Positions 1 through 8,589 of a stretch of 43,318 bases of DNA are shown here, piece by piece (the first letter of the stretch is position 1; the number at the start of each line of letters is the position of its first letter). A program made the position numbers and the translations under genes. The stretch spans positions 1 to 43,318 of the forward strand of contig CANRLC010000014.1 of the NCBI GenBank assembly GCA_947631405.1. The letters run 5' to 3'. The notes under the pieces were generated by a model. That model ran no database searches. It was not told the origin of the DNA and was given only the letters and a program-made list of their open reading frames with translations. The stretch is from an uncultured Clostridia bacterium (GTDB lineage Bacteria > Bacillota > Clostridia > Christensenellales > Aristaeellaceae).

Positions 1-121
1 TCTTCATCCCGTGTATTTTTTTCGGTTCACTCCTCTTTCCCTATTGACTTTTTATTTGCAGGCTTGCGATTCCCCGCTTCCGCCTCGCTGTTTCGGCCAC
101 TGGCCGCGCTCGGCTCCAGCG

Positions 122-145
122 CCAGACCCCATCCTGTGCTTCGCA
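122..145 (-). repeat. Partial copy of the multi-hairpin repeat found at 29.8 and 35.4 kb
   Basis: Read on the minus strand, these 24 bases match the start of the repeat at 29832-29856 at 23 of 24 positions (TGCGAAGCA, then AGGATGGGGTCTGG). The match stops where the full copies enter their first long hairpin. Like the two full copies, it lies just 3' of a gene (the SDR-like gene on the same strand) and in the sense orientation. The remaining sequence from 1 to 121 holds short palindromes but nothing I can name. Confidence 0.5.
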
Positions 146-158
146 CCATAGAAAAGGA

Positions 159-1109
159 TTATATCCGCTCCTCCAGATAGCGCCGCGCCTGCGCGCGAAG
201 CTCGGCCTCGACGCGGCCCTCGCGCTCGGCGCGCAGCAGGGCAAGCGCATCCGCGAGCGCGTCCTGCGCGCTCATGCGGCAGATCGCGCCGCACAGGCGC
301 TTCGCGCGCGCGCCGTCCAGCAGGGGCGCTTGCGGCGCGTCCGGCGGCTCCGTCTCGCGCAGGGGCCGCTCACTGCCCGCGCGCGCGGCGAGCGCCAGCG
401 CCGCCGTGCGGTTCGCGCACAGGCATTGGGGCGACAGCCCCAGATGGTATAGCCCGGAGCTGGGCGCGCGCAGGAAGCTTGCGCCCAGCAGCAGCATGCC
501 GCAGGCGACGTCCATCGGGTGAACGAACGCGCCCAGCCGCCCCGGGTGCTCGACGCAGACGACCTCGCCCTCTAGCAGCGCCTCGCACCAGCGGCGGTAT
601 TGCGCGACGCCCGGCGCGCCGCAGAGCAGACAGGGCATGTGCCGCACGCGCAGCGTGCCGACCGCGTCGCCCAGCAGCGCGCGAGAGGCGGCGTCGGCGT
701 ACAGCTCGTAGAGGGAGAGGATCAGTCCCTCGCGCGTGCGCCCGCCGGGCGGGTCGTCCTCGCGCTCGGGCAGCACGCCGTCGCCGGGGCGGGAAAGCGG
801 CGCGTCCGTGCCCAGCAGCGTCAGCGGCACGCCCGCCTCGCGCGCCTCGCAGAGCAGCGCGTCGAGCGGACGCAGGCAGTCCCGTGCGGGAAGTCCCCGG
901 CAGAGCGCGCCCGCCTGCGGCGCGAGCACCGCACACACGCGCCCCGCGTGCATCGCGCGGCAGAGCGTCGAGGCGTCCGCGCCCGCCCCGACGCGCGCGA
1001 CCCGCGCGCCCAATTCGAGAAGCAGCGCGGCGGCGCAGTCGCTAAGCAACCCTCCGCCCAGCAGCAGCACGCGCCGGGCGCGCCAGCCCTCCTGCAAAAG
1101 CTCCAGCAT
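159..1109 (-). CDS. Degenerate extended SDR / NAD-dependent epimerase-like protein
   Basis: A protein of 316 residues. The N-terminus has a Rossmann-type beta-glycine-rich turn (RRVLLLGGGLLSDCAAALL, about residues 12-30). The second half holds FVHPMDVACGMLLLGA followed by GLYHLG, the pattern extended SDR sugar epimerases/dehydratases use around their substrate-binding region. The usual YxxxK catalytic pair is not intact: the corresponding stretch reads LYELYADAASRALL, with no lysine four residues after a tyrosine. It may therefore be a non-catalytic or re-purposed family member. The ATG at 1109 is preceded by a good GGGAGGG ribosome binding site. The gene is divergent from the solute-binding protein gene. 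Family assignment is by inference from fold-level motifs; substrate unknown. Confidence 0.55.
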   Translation of the reverse strand: MLELLQEGWRARRVLLLGGGLLSDCAAALLLELGARVARVGAGADASTLCRAMHAGRVCAVLAPQAGALCRGLPARDCLRPLDALLCEAREAGVPLTLLGTDAPLSRPGDGVLPEREDDPPGGRTREGLILSLYELYADAASRALLGDAVGTLRVRHMPCLLCGAPGVAQYRRWCEALLEGEVVCVEHPGRLGAFVHPMDVACGMLLLGASFLRAPSSGLYHLGLSPQCLCANRTAALALAARAGSERPLRETEPPDAPQAPLLDGARAKRLCGAICRMSAQDALADALALLRAEREGRVEAELRAQARRYLEERI

Positions 1110-1169
1110 GCGCGTTCCCTCCCCCGCGCCTGACCGCCGCAAAACCGTCTGGCGCTTTGCGGCAGGATA

Positions 1170-1178
1170 TGCTATAAT
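1170..1178 (+). promoter_or_regulatory. Extended -10 promoter for the solute-binding protein gene
   Basis: TGCTATAAT is a full extended -10 element, 33 bases before the ATG at 1212. No good -35 hexamer is visible 17 bases upstream, as expected for extended -10 promoters. The identical TGCTATAAT element precedes glgC. Confidence 0.6.
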
Positions 1179-1211
1179 GGGGGCAAACAGAACGAGGCGG
1201 AGGCGGCTGGG

Positions 1212-2732
1212 ATGAGACGATGGACGGTTTGCGCGCTGCTGGCGCTCGCGCTGTGCGCGGGCACGGCGAAGGCGGCGGTCACGATGACGGGGCTGGAGAC
1301 GGAGACCGTCTCGCGCGTGTGGGAAGAGAACGCGTTCTTCCCCCGGATGCAGGCGCTGACGGGCGTGGAGACGCTGCCCCACGGCGTGGACGACGAGAAG
1401 GCCTACGCCGCGATGCTGGAGGGCATGCTCGCGGGCGAACTCCCGGCGGACGCGCTGTTTAAGGCCAACCTCTCGCGCGCGCAGGAGACGGCGCTTCTGG
1501 ACGCGGGCGCGATCATCGACCTCGCGCCGCTGATCGAGGAGAACATGCCGCATTTTAGCGCTCTGCTCGACGCGCACCCCGACTGGCGCGCGACCATCAC
1601 TCTGCCGGACGGGCGCATCCCGTCGCTGCCGCAGGTGACGGAGCAGGAGCGACAGGTGTGCGTGTGGATCGACCGCGCGTGGCTGGAGACGCTGGACATC
1701 CCCATGCCGCAGACGCTGGACGAACTGACGGCGGCGCTGCTGGCGATGAAGGATCGCGACCCGAACGGCAACGGCAAGCGCGACGAGATCGCGGCGGATC
1801 TGATCGGCGTGTATGAGATGCGCTGGCTGCTGCCGTACTTCGGCATCGTCGCCGACGACTACAACCTCGCGCGCGGCGCGGACGGAGAGCTGGTCTTCGC
1901 GCCCGAACAGGAGGGCTACCGCGCCTTTGTGGAGCTGCTGCGCGACTGGCACGCGCAGGGCATCCTCACAAACGACGCGTTCACGACTAGGCACAGCACG
2001 CGGGAGTACGAGTTGTCCGCGTCCACGTCGAAGGAAAGGGATGTGACGGGCGGCCTGATCGTGACCGTGACGCCGTATACGCACGTCTCAGAGGACAACA
2101 TCATGGACTTTGAGCCGCTGCTGCTGGCCGGGCCGGACGGCAAGACGCGCTGGCGCGATCTGCTCGGCGGCATTTGGACGGGCTGCTTCGCCGTCACGAG
2201 CGCGTGCGACGATCCCGCCGCCGCGCTGCGCTGGGCGGACGCGCTCTACGGCGAGGAGGGCGCGCTGCTCTGCTACGCGGGCGCGGAGGGCGAGGACTAC
2301 GCCTACGGCGACAACGGCTACTGGTCGTTCAATGTGGACGGCGTGTACACGGTGGAGAACATCCGCGCCGAGTCGATCATGTACACGGGCGCGGTCGCGC
2401 CGGGCATCGTGCCCAACGACTTTCTGGAGCTTGCGGACAGCGACATCGACCGCTATGTGCTGGAGCGCAACGCGCGCGCGCAGGCCGTTGCCGAGCGCGT
2501 GACGCGGCCGTATCTGCTGGACGCGCAGGCGCAAACGCGCGCGGACGAACTGGCGGCGCAGCTGGGCGCGCTGGTGGACAAGGGCATCGCGCGCTTCGCC
2601 TCGGAGGAGACCGAGCTGACGGACGAGAGCTGGGCGGCGTTCCTCGACTCGCTGCGCGAGGCCGGGAGCGACGAGATGGTCGCGCTGTTCGCCGAAGCCG
2701 AGCGGGCCGTGCCCGCGCCCGTCTCCGAATGA
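1212..2732 (+). CDS. Extracellular solute-binding protein, LplA-like (ABC sugar uptake family)
   Basis: A protein of 506 residues with a signal peptide (about residues 1-22, likely cut after GTAKA). An LALC stretch could be a poor lipobox, but the residue before Cys is Leu, which does not suit lipoprotein processing. The body resembles the large LplA-type substrate-binding proteins of Bacillota ABC importers for oligosaccharides. It includes the EF-hand-like calcium loop DRDPNGNGKRDEI (about residue 185), typical of this family. No permease or ATPase gene is next to it, so it is an orphan binding protein that presumably serves a transporter encoded elsewhere. The start is supported by a GGCGGAGG-type purine-rich site and an extended -10 promoter. 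A hairpin follows the stop codon. Family confident, ligand unknown. Confidence 0.75.
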   Translation: MRRWTVCALLALALCAGTAKAAVTMTGLETETVSRVWEENAFFPRMQALTGVETLPHGVDDEKAYAAMLEGMLAGELPADALFKANLSRAQETALLDAGAIIDLAPLIEENMPHFSALLDAHPDWRATITLPDGRIPSLPQVTEQERQVCVWIDRAWLETLDIPMPQTLDELTAALLAMKDRDPNGNGKRDEIAADLIGVYEMRWLLPYFGIVADDYNLARGADGELVFAPEQEGYRAFVELLRDWHAQGILTNDAFTTRHSTREYELSASTSKERDVTGGLIVTVTPYTHVSEDNIMDFEPLLLAGPDGKTRWRDLLGGIWTGCFAVTSACDDPAAALRWADALYGEEGALLCYAGAEGEDYAYGDNGYWSFNVDGVYTVENIRAESIMYTGAVAPGIVPNDFLELADSDIDRYVLERNARAQAVAERVTRPYLLDAQAQTRADELAAQLGALVDKGIARFASEETELTDESWAAFLDSLREAGSDEMVALFAEAERAVPAPVSE

Positions 2733-2756
2733 CGTTTTCCCCAAAAATCAAAATCG

Positions 2757-2782
2757 ACTGCCTCCATGAAAATGGGGGCGGT
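2757..2782. terminator. Probable terminator between convergent genes
   Basis: An 11-bp stem with G-U pairs (ACTGCCTCCAT / ATGGGGGCGGT) and a GAAA loop. An A-rich stretch lies on the left (T-rich on the minus strand) and CAATTTAG on the right. It lies between the stop codons of the solute-binding protein and the leftward membrane-protein operon, so it may act in both directions. Confidence 0.5.
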
Positions 2783-2893
2783 TCAATTTAGAAGAGAAAA
2801 CTTCAGCCTCGTGCGCTTAAGTAGGGAACTCGCTATCTACTTCGGAAAGGGGTGCTGGCCCCGCCCGCGCGGCCTCGTGCGAATAGGTTGGTT

Positions 2894-4681
2894 TCACGCT
2901 TTACTACTTCGGAGATGGGCGTGGGCATCGCCCACCGCAAGGAGAAGCAGCACGGGCGCGCAGACCATGATCGGATAGGCATAGCGCACGAACACGCCCG
3001 CCGAAAATAGGAGCGAAAACAGCACGCCCCACACGGGCAGCAGGCAAAGCGCCAGCCTCCGGCGGCGCCTGTAAAAGAGCAGCAGCGTCGCAAGCAGCAG
3101 CGCGAACGAATAGACGGCGGGGCAGAAGAGCTGCGCGAGGAACGCGTAGCGCTCGTGCCGGGCGTGGTGCGTGCTGCCGTAGATCAGGCGCTGGAGACCC
3201 GGCAGCAGCGAGCGCGGGTGGATGTCGTAGGCGTCCGGCGCAAAGGGATAGACGGTGTTCAGGTAGACGTAGTCGTATTCCTCCGCGCTCAGCGCGTGCG
3301 CGTGGCTCGTGTCCCCGGGATGCCATAGCCCCGCCGTGAGCTGCATAAGCGCCTCCACAAACGCGCCGGGGGCCGCCTTCGCGCAGTGCAGGTACAGTCC
3401 CCAGAACGCGCCGGGGTTCTCCGCGTAGCGCTCAAAGTCGAAATTGGCCTTGGCCGTGTCGGCGCAGTGCGGCCGGTAGAGCGCGGCGTGGCCGAAGAAC
3501 CATTCGTCCGCCTCCGCGCGCAGATCGTCCGGCAGATCGTCCCCGGCGGCGGCGCGCAACACCTGCTGGCAGGGCAGGCTCATCAGCTCCGCCGCGGGCG
3601 TCTTCTGCGCGCCCAGCGCCGCCTCCAACGCGCGCGGCGCGATCAGGCACAGAAGCAGCGTGCCGACGCCTAACAGCGCGCCCGCGCGCCTGCGCGGCCT
3701 CGACAGGAGCGCCGGGAGCGCCAGACACGCCGGGATGAGCGCAAAGAGGCCGTTGTGGCGCAACAGCGCGATGCCGAGCGCGCATAGCGCAAACGCGAGC
3801 ATTTCACGCGGCGCGGGCGCGTCCTCCGGCGTCTCGGCAAAGCGCCACAGGCGCAGGCAGAGCAGCAGGCACAGGGCGCTGAAGAGCGGATCCTTGGCCG
3901 TGGAGACGGCGAGCACTCCGTGGAAGGGCAGCAGCGCGAAGTACGCGGCGAGCGCGCATACGGCGATGCGGCTGTACACCCGCCGGGCGGCGAACGCCGT
4001 CGCATAGGCGTAGGCCGCAGCCATCAGCAGCAGCTGCACGGCGCTGTAGAGCGCCGCGCCCGCCGTCATGGAGCCGAAGACCGCCTCCCCGGCACGGTAG
4101 AGGAAACCCAGCAGCAGCGTGTGGAAGACGGGATGCGCCGCCTCGAACGCGCCGCTTGTAAACTGCGCGATCTCGTGCGCGAAATCGTAGCCGACCACGC
4201 CGGGGAACAGCGCGAGCAGCACCGCGCCGTAGCAGAGCGCATAGAGGACAAAGCTGCCGATAAAGACGCCCTTGCAGGGGCCGCGCATGGGCGCATCCTC
4301 GCGCGCCTGCACAAAGGCGTAGGAGGCGAGCAGCCCCAGCAGCGGCGTGACGAGCAGCGGCACGGCGACGCGCCGCGTCAGGCTGCCCATCCCCGGCAGA
4401 AAGCCGCCGTAGGCGGCCAGCTCGCTGCCCAGCGAGAGGCACACGGCAAAGACGAGCGCGAACGCCATGCCAAAGGCGAGGCGGCGCGGGCTGTGGCGCT
4501 CCAGCGCGCGGCGCGCGGGCACTGCGGCGGCAAAGAGCAGCAGCGCGCCGAGCGTGCCGCTGCGGAAGACCGCGGTGTCGGGATCGGCGGGCAGCAGATA
4601 CGGCGCGGCGACGGCGGCCGCCGCCGAGGCGAGCAGCGCCGCGAGCGCGCTATGGCGGCGGAGCAGGGAAAATAGCTTCAT
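2894..4681 (-). CDS. Multi-pass membrane protein, DUF6020-like (paralogue of the next gene)
   Basis: A protein of 595 residues with about a dozen predicted membrane segments and a larger outward-facing domain before the last three helices. The overall plan resembles GT-C-type polyprenyl-phosphate glycosyltransferases and the DUF6020 family. Landmarks are VVGYDFAHEIAQFTSG after a helix (an acidic/aromatic loop), AHPVFHTLLLGF, STAKDPLFSALC and LLRHNGLFALIP. All four have counterparts in the upstream paralogue. The ATG overlaps the paralogue's stop codon (ATGA), so translation is coupled. A role in adding sugars to a cell-envelope polymer is plausible from the fold, but no substrate can be read from the sequence. 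The C-terminus runs into a short repeated stem-loop. Confidence 0.6.
   Translation of the reverse strand: MKLFSLLRRHSALAALLASAAAAVAAPYLLPADPDTAVFRSGTLGALLLFAAAVPARRALERHSPRRLAFGMAFALVFAVCLSLGSELAAYGGFLPGMGSLTRRVAVPLLVTPLLGLLASYAFVQAREDAPMRGPCKGVFIGSFVLYALCYGAVLLALFPGVVGYDFAHEIAQFTSGAFEAAHPVFHTLLLGFLYRAGEAVFGSMTAGAALYSAVQLLLMAAAYAYATAFAARRVYSRIAVCALAAYFALLPFHGVLAVSTAKDPLFSALCLLLCLRLWRFAETPEDAPAPREMLAFALCALGIALLRHNGLFALIPACLALPALLSRPRRRAGALLGVGTLLLCLIAPRALEAALGAQKTPAAELMSLPCQQVLRAAAGDDLPDDLRAEADEWFFGHAALYRPHCADTAKANFDFERYAENPGAFWGLYLHCAKAAPGAFVEALMQLTAGLWHPGDTSHAHALSAEEYDYVYLNTVYPFAPDAYDIHPRSLLPGLQRLIYGSTHHARHERYAFLAQLFCPAVYSFALLLATLLLFYRRRRRLALCLLPVWGVLFSLLFSAGVFVRYAYPIMVCAPVLLLLAVGDAHAHLRSSKA
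2906..2935 (+). repeat. Short stem-loop repeat, copy 1 (TTCGGAGATGG plus GC stem)
   Basis: The motif CTTCGGAGATGG is followed by the stem GTGGGC-ATC-GCCCAC. Two related copies lie at 35.7-35.8 kb with compensatory changes in the stem. This copy overlaps the last codons of the membrane-protein gene, and a wider 69-bp stretch (about 2871-2939) aligns without gaps to about 35656-35724. Confidence 0.45.
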
Positions 4682-6444
4682 GGGCGGGCCTCCTCGGATG
4701 CGGGCGCGGACAGCGCGGCGAGCAGCAGCGGCGGCGCGGCGCAAAAGAGCGGGAAGATGTAGCGCGCCAGCGTACACGGGCCGAACAGGTAGCTTAGCCA
4801 CACCCCCAGCGCGGGCAGCGCGGCGGGCAGCAGGCGCGCGCGCCTGCGCGCGAGCAGCGCGGCGCAGGAGAAGACGATGACCCAAAGCGGCGTCGCCGTG
4901 CAGAGGAGAAGGGAGAGCAGCGGGATCTTCTGCAGCGCGTTGCGGCGGCAGACGCGCTCGACGGCGTCGCGCACGGCGGGCAGCAGGCAGCGGGTGACGA
5001 GGCCGTCGCCGCTCATGTCGTATTCCTGCGTTTGCAGGTAGCCCTTGTCCACATAGGAGGCGTCGCGGTAGATCGAGGCGTAGCTCAGGTCGTCCGGGTA
5101 CCACGCCCCGACGTTGAGCATCAGGAACGCCTCGGCGTAGACGCGCGCGTTCTTGCCCGCGTTGCGCGCCCAGAGGGCGAGGAATTCGCCGCCCTCGCTC
5201 TGCAGGCGCTCGCGGTCGAGATAGCCCTTCGCGCCGTCCGCCAGATGCGCGCGAACGTGCAGCCCCGCCTCGCCGGTGTACCAGCTGCGCAGCGCCTCGC
5301 GATCCTCCGGGGACATCTCGCCCCGCGCGTTCGCGCGAACGAGCTGCTGCGCCGGGACGCTGTAAAGCTGAAAGCTCTGCATCGCCTCCGGATGAAGCGC
5401 CAGAGACAAAGCGCCGTCCACGGCGACGCAGCACAGCGCGCTCGCCGCGCAGAGCAGCGCCGCGCGCGCGCGGCGGCCCCGGCAGGCGACGACGACGCCG
5501 GGCAGCAGCAGCGCCAGCGCGAAGACGCCGTTGTTGCGCAGCAGCGCCGTGCAGACGCACAGCAGCGCAAAGGACGCCCATCGCCGCGGGCTGCGCAGGA
5601 ACGCGTCCGGGTCTTGGAGCAGCGACCACGCCCGCAGCGACAGCGCGAGCAGCGCCGCGCCGAAGAGCGTATCCTTGGTCATCGAGAAGGCCATCACCGG
5701 GAAGATCGGGTGCAGCGCGAACAGCGCCGCCATCGCCAGCACCGCCGCGCGCGGCGCGCCCTGCCGCCCGGCAAAGGCGCAGGCGTCGCCCAGCGCGAGC
5801 GCCAGCAGCGCGGCTTGCAGCGCGGCCATCAGGAACAGGCCGAACGTGCGGCCGGCCAGCCGCTCGCCCAGCGTGATGACCCCGTTGCACAGCAGGCTGT
5901 GCAGCAGCGGGTGCAGGCGGCTGTATGTGCCGGAGAGGTGCTGACCGTACTGGCCGGGGAAGTCGTAGTTGAGCATCGCCGGGAAGTACGCCAGCCACAC
6001 CGGCAGCCAGCAGACAAGCAGCGCCAGCGCGAACGCCCAAGCGGGCGCGCGCGGCGCGCGCTTTCTTTCTGCCGGGCGGCATGCGAGCAGGCTTGCGGTC
6101 AGCAGGCCGATGAGCGGCGCGGCGAGCAGCGGCACGGCGGCGCGGCGCACGGCGGGGCCGAGGCCGGGCAGCAGGCCGTCGTAGACGAGCAGCTCCGAGC
6201 CGAGCGAGAGCGCGGCGGCGAAGAGAAAGCCCCACATGAGGCCGCACGCCAGCGCGCGCCGGGGCGCGCGCGCCAATGCCCGCCGCGCGGGCAGATACGC
6301 GGCCCCAAGCAGCACGGCGGCGAACACGCCGGAGCGGAACACGGCGCTGTCCGGGTTTTCGGGGATCATGTACGGCGCGGCGACGGCGGCCGCCAGCACG
6401 GCGAGCAGCGCGAGGAGGGCGCTCGCTTTTCGGGAGTGGGTCAT
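4678..6444 (-). CDS. Multi-pass membrane protein, DUF6020-like (paralogue)
   Basis: A protein of 588 residues, first gene of the two-gene operon. It shares with its neighbour the N-terminal pattern of a first helix followed by a short P-x-x-PDxAVFRSG segment, the YDF-containing loop (LNYDFPGQYGQHLSGTYS), the HPLLHSLL motif, SMTKDTLFGAALL and LLRNNGVFALALL. This shows they arose by tandem duplication. The soluble region near residues 340-470 carries SVPAQQLVRANARGEMS, matching SLPCQQVLRAAAGDDL in the paralogue. I chose the ATG at 6444 because GGAGAAGCG precedes it at usable spacing; the open frame extends 13 codons further upstream. Probably a GT-C-fold membrane enzyme of envelope glycan assembly; function is inferred only from topology. 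Confidence 0.6.
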   Translation of the reverse strand: MTHSRKASALLALLAVLAAAVAAPYMIPENPDSAVFRSGVFAAVLLGAAYLPARRALARAPRRALACGLMWGFLFAAALSLGSELLVYDGLLPGLGPAVRRAAVPLLAAPLIGLLTASLLACRPAERKRAPRAPAWAFALALLVCWLPVWLAYFPAMLNYDFPGQYGQHLSGTYSRLHPLLHSLLCNGVITLGERLAGRTFGLFLMAALQAALLALALGDACAFAGRQGAPRAAVLAMAALFALHPIFPVMAFSMTKDTLFGAALLALSLRAWSLLQDPDAFLRSPRRWASFALLCVCTALLRNNGVFALALLLPGVVVACRGRRARAALLCAASALCCVAVDGALSLALHPEAMQSFQLYSVPAQQLVRANARGEMSPEDREALRSWYTGEAGLHVRAHLADGAKGYLDRERLQSEGGEFLALWARNAGKNARVYAEAFLMLNVGAWYPDDLSYASIYRDASYVDKGYLQTQEYDMSGDGLVTRCLLPAVRDAVERVCRRNALQKIPLLSLLLCTATPLWVIVFSCAALLARRRARLLPAALPALGVWLSYLFGPCTLARYIFPLFCAAPPLLLAALSAPASEEARP

Positions 6445-6534
6445 GGGTCGCTTCTCCGTGGTCTTTGTCGTTTCGCCTCGCATCGCCGGGAGGGCTTCAC
6501 TCCGGCCTGAGCGGAGCGGAGCCTGATACAGGAC

Positions 6535-6561
6535 GCCCCGCCCGCGAAGCGCGGGCGGGGC
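6535..6561 (-). terminator. Strong GC hairpin downstream of glgA
   Basis: A perfect 11-bp stem (GCCCCGCCCGC / GCGGGCGGGGC) with a 5-base loop, 24 bases past the glgA stop. There is no T-run after it on the minus strand, so it may protect the 3' end rather than terminate by itself. Confidence 0.4.
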
Positions 6562-6584
6562 AAGACCCTGCGATGCACAGGCGA

Positions 6585-8510
6585 TTACTTGGCGGGCGTT
6601 TCAGCCTTCGGCGCGGCCTTCTTGCGGCCGGGTTTCTTGGGCGCTTCGGCCTTGGGGGCTTCGGTCGCGGCGGCCTTCGGCTCAGCCTTCTTGCGGCCGG
6701 GCTTCTTGGCGGCTTCGGCCTTGGGCGCTTCCTCCGCCTTGGGGGCTTCGGTCGCGGCGGCCTTCGGCTCGGCCTTCTTGCGGCCGCGCGTCTTGGGGGC
6801 TTCGGCCTTGGGGGCCTCGGCGGTCTCCGCCTTCGGCTCAGCCTTCTTGCGGCCGCGCGTCTTGGGGGCCTCGGCCTTGGGGGTCTCGGCGGTCTCCGCC
6901 GTCGGCGCGGCCTTCTTGCGGCCGCGCGTCTTGGGGGCTTCCGCCTTGGGAGCCTCGGCGGTTTCCGCCTTCGGCTCGGCCTTCTTGCGGCCGCGCTTCT
7001 TGGGGGCTTCCTCGGCCTTAGGCGCTTCCTCGGCCTTGGGCGCTTCCGGCGCGGAGAGGCTGAAGTCGGTCGCCGGGCGCACGAGGGACTCGTAGAGCGC
7101 CAGATACTTCCCGGCGGAGCTGAACCAGCTGTAGTCGCCGGTCATGCCGCGCACGATCAGCGAATACCACACGTCGCGGTTGTTGCGGTAGTAGTGAACC
7201 GCGCGGCGGACGGTGTGCAGCATGTCGTGGGCGTTATAGTTGAAGAAGGTGAAGCCGTTGCCCTCGTTGGTGAACTTGTTGTAGGAGAGCACGGTGTCGC
7301 GCAGGCCGCCCGTCTCGCGGACGATCGGGATGCTGCCGTAGCGCATGGCCATCATCTGGGACAGGCCGCACGGCTCAAACTGGCTGGGCATGAGGAACAT
7401 GTCGGTGCCGGCGTAGATGCGGTGCGCGAGCTGGTGATCCATCGCGAAGCGCGCGGCCAGACGGCCCGGATACTCGCTCTCGGCCCACGAGAACAGGTTG
7501 GTGTACTTCGCCTCGCCCATGCCCAGCACGACGAGCTGGATGCCCGTATCCATCAGCTCGCGGATGACGCACTCGATCAGGTCGAAGCCCTTCTGGTTGG
7601 ACAGGCGGGAGATGATGCCGACCAGCGGCGCGTTCGGGTCTACGTTCAGGCCCAGCTCCTTTTGCAGCTCCTGCTTGCAATACTCCTTGCCGCCGAGGTG
7701 GTAGGGATCGAAGTTGGCGTAGATCTTGGGATCCTTTTCCGGCGCGTAGTCCTCGACGTCGATGCCGTTGAGGATGCCCACGAGCTGATCCTTGCGCGCG
7801 CGCAGCAGGCCGTCCAGCCGCTCGCCGTAGAAGGCGGTCTGAATCTCTTCCGCATAGCTGGGGGAGACGGTGGTCAGCTCGTCCGCGTAGACGAGGCCCG
7901 CCTTCATGTAGTTGGCGCAGCCGTAGCACTCCAGCTTATCCGACGTGAACAGGCTGTCGCCGAGGCCCAGCGTGTCCTGCACGGCCTTGATCGGGAAGAC
8001 GCCCTGATATTGCAGGTTGTGGATGGTGTAGACGGTCTTGATGTCCTGATAGAAGGGGAAGTGCGCGTACTGGATCTTGAGCAGCGCCGGGATCATGCCG
8101 GTCTGCCAGTCGTGGCAGTGGATGACGTCGGGCTGGAAATTGAGGTGGACCAGCGCGTCGATGACGGCGCGGCTGAAGTAGCCGTAGCGCTCGTACTCGT
8201 CCCCGCCCAGACCGTAGACGTAGGAGCGGCCGAAGTAGAACTGGTTGTCGATGAAGTAGAAGGTCACGCCCTGATACTGCAGGGACTTGACGCCGCAATA
8301 CTGCTTGCGCCAGCACAGCTCGACCTCGAACTCACATTCGAGGGTCATCTGGCTCTTGAACTCCTCGGGGATGGCGGAGTACAGCGGCAGGATGACGCGC
8401 ACGTCCGCGCCGCGCTGCTTCAGCACGGGGGGCAGCGCGCCGACCACGTCGGCGAGTCCGCCGGTCTTGACAAACGGGACGCATTCGGAAGCGGCAAACA
8501 AAACTTTCAT
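6585..8510 (-). CDS. glgA: Glycogen (ADP-glucose) synthase with a repetitive C-terminal basic tail
   Basis: Elongates alpha-1,4-glucan chains from ADP-glucose (GT5 family) in the cytoplasm. The first about 485 residues are a complete GlgA: the N-terminal KTGGLADVVGALP nucleotide-sugar motif, FYFIDNQFYF, DVIHCHDWQTGMIPALL, and the C-terminal SQFEPCGLSQMMAMRYGS / RETGGL active-site segment. Residues from about 486 to 641 are not part of the family. They are an Ala/Pro/Glu/Lys-rich tail of about 23-residue units, each with RGRKK or PGRKK. The AAGGAG site and ATG at 8510 are clear. It lies downstream of glgC and glgD but is separated from glgD by an intrinsic terminator, so its level is probably set separately. 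Confidence 0.93.
   Translation of the reverse strand: MKVLFAASECVPFVKTGGLADVVGALPPVLKQRGADVRVILPLYSAIPEEFKSQMTLECEFEVELCWRKQYCGVKSLQYQGVTFYFIDNQFYFGRSYVYGLGGDEYERYGYFSRAVIDALVHLNFQPDVIHCHDWQTGMIPALLKIQYAHFPFYQDIKTVYTIHNLQYQGVFPIKAVQDTLGLGDSLFTSDKLECYGCANYMKAGLVYADELTTVSPSYAEEIQTAFYGERLDGLLRARKDQLVGILNGIDVEDYAPEKDPKIYANFDPYHLGGKEYCKQELQKELGLNVDPNAPLVGIISRLSNQKGFDLIECVIRELMDTGIQLVVLGMGEAKYTNLFSWAESEYPGRLAARFAMDHQLAHRIYAGTDMFLMPSQFEPCGLSQMMAMRYGSIPIVRETGGLRDTVLSYNKFTNEGNGFTFFNYNAHDMLHTVRRAVHYYRNNRDVWYSLIVRGMTGDYSWFSSAGKYLALYESLVRPATDFSLSAPEAPKAEEAPKAEEAPKKRGRKKAEPKAETAEAPKAEAPKTRGRKKAAPTAETAETPKAEAPKTRGRKKAEPKAETAEAPKAEAPKTRGRKKAEPKAAATEAPKAEEAPKAEAAKKPGRKKAEPKAAATEAPKAEAPKKPGRKKAAPKAETPAK
6588..7053 (-). 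repeat. Tandem 69-bp coding repeat in the glgA tail
   Basis: The 3' end of glgA is built of near-identical units of 69 bp (23 codons; consensus TRGRKKAEPKAETAEAPKAE plus APK). The first units are slightly longer or shorter because of extra EAPKAE blocks. Six basic RGRKK/PGRKK boxes are present, four of the RGR type and two of the PGR type. The reading frame is open throughout. Confidence 0.85.
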
Positions 8511-8557
8511 AGCGTGTGTTCTCCTTATGGCTTGATGTGTTCGGGGCGCGAGGCCCG

Positions 8558-8584
8558 AAAAAGCGCCGCCGGAAGACGGCGCTT
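8558..8584 (-). terminator. Intrinsic terminator between glgD and glgA
   Basis: On the minus strand, AGCGCCG-TCTTCCGG-CGGCGC folds into a stem that is followed directly by TTTTT. It starts a few bases after the glgD stop codon and precedes the glgA ribosome binding site. It would therefore reduce read-through from glgCD into glgA. Confidence 0.8.
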
Positions 8585-8589
8585 GGGGG

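Noticed and set aside
2894..6247. A very long minus-strand frame spanning both DUF6020-like genes
   Set aside because: The last 595 codons are the real downstream gene. The earlier part is an out-of-frame, Arg/Ala-rich translation of the upstream paralogue.
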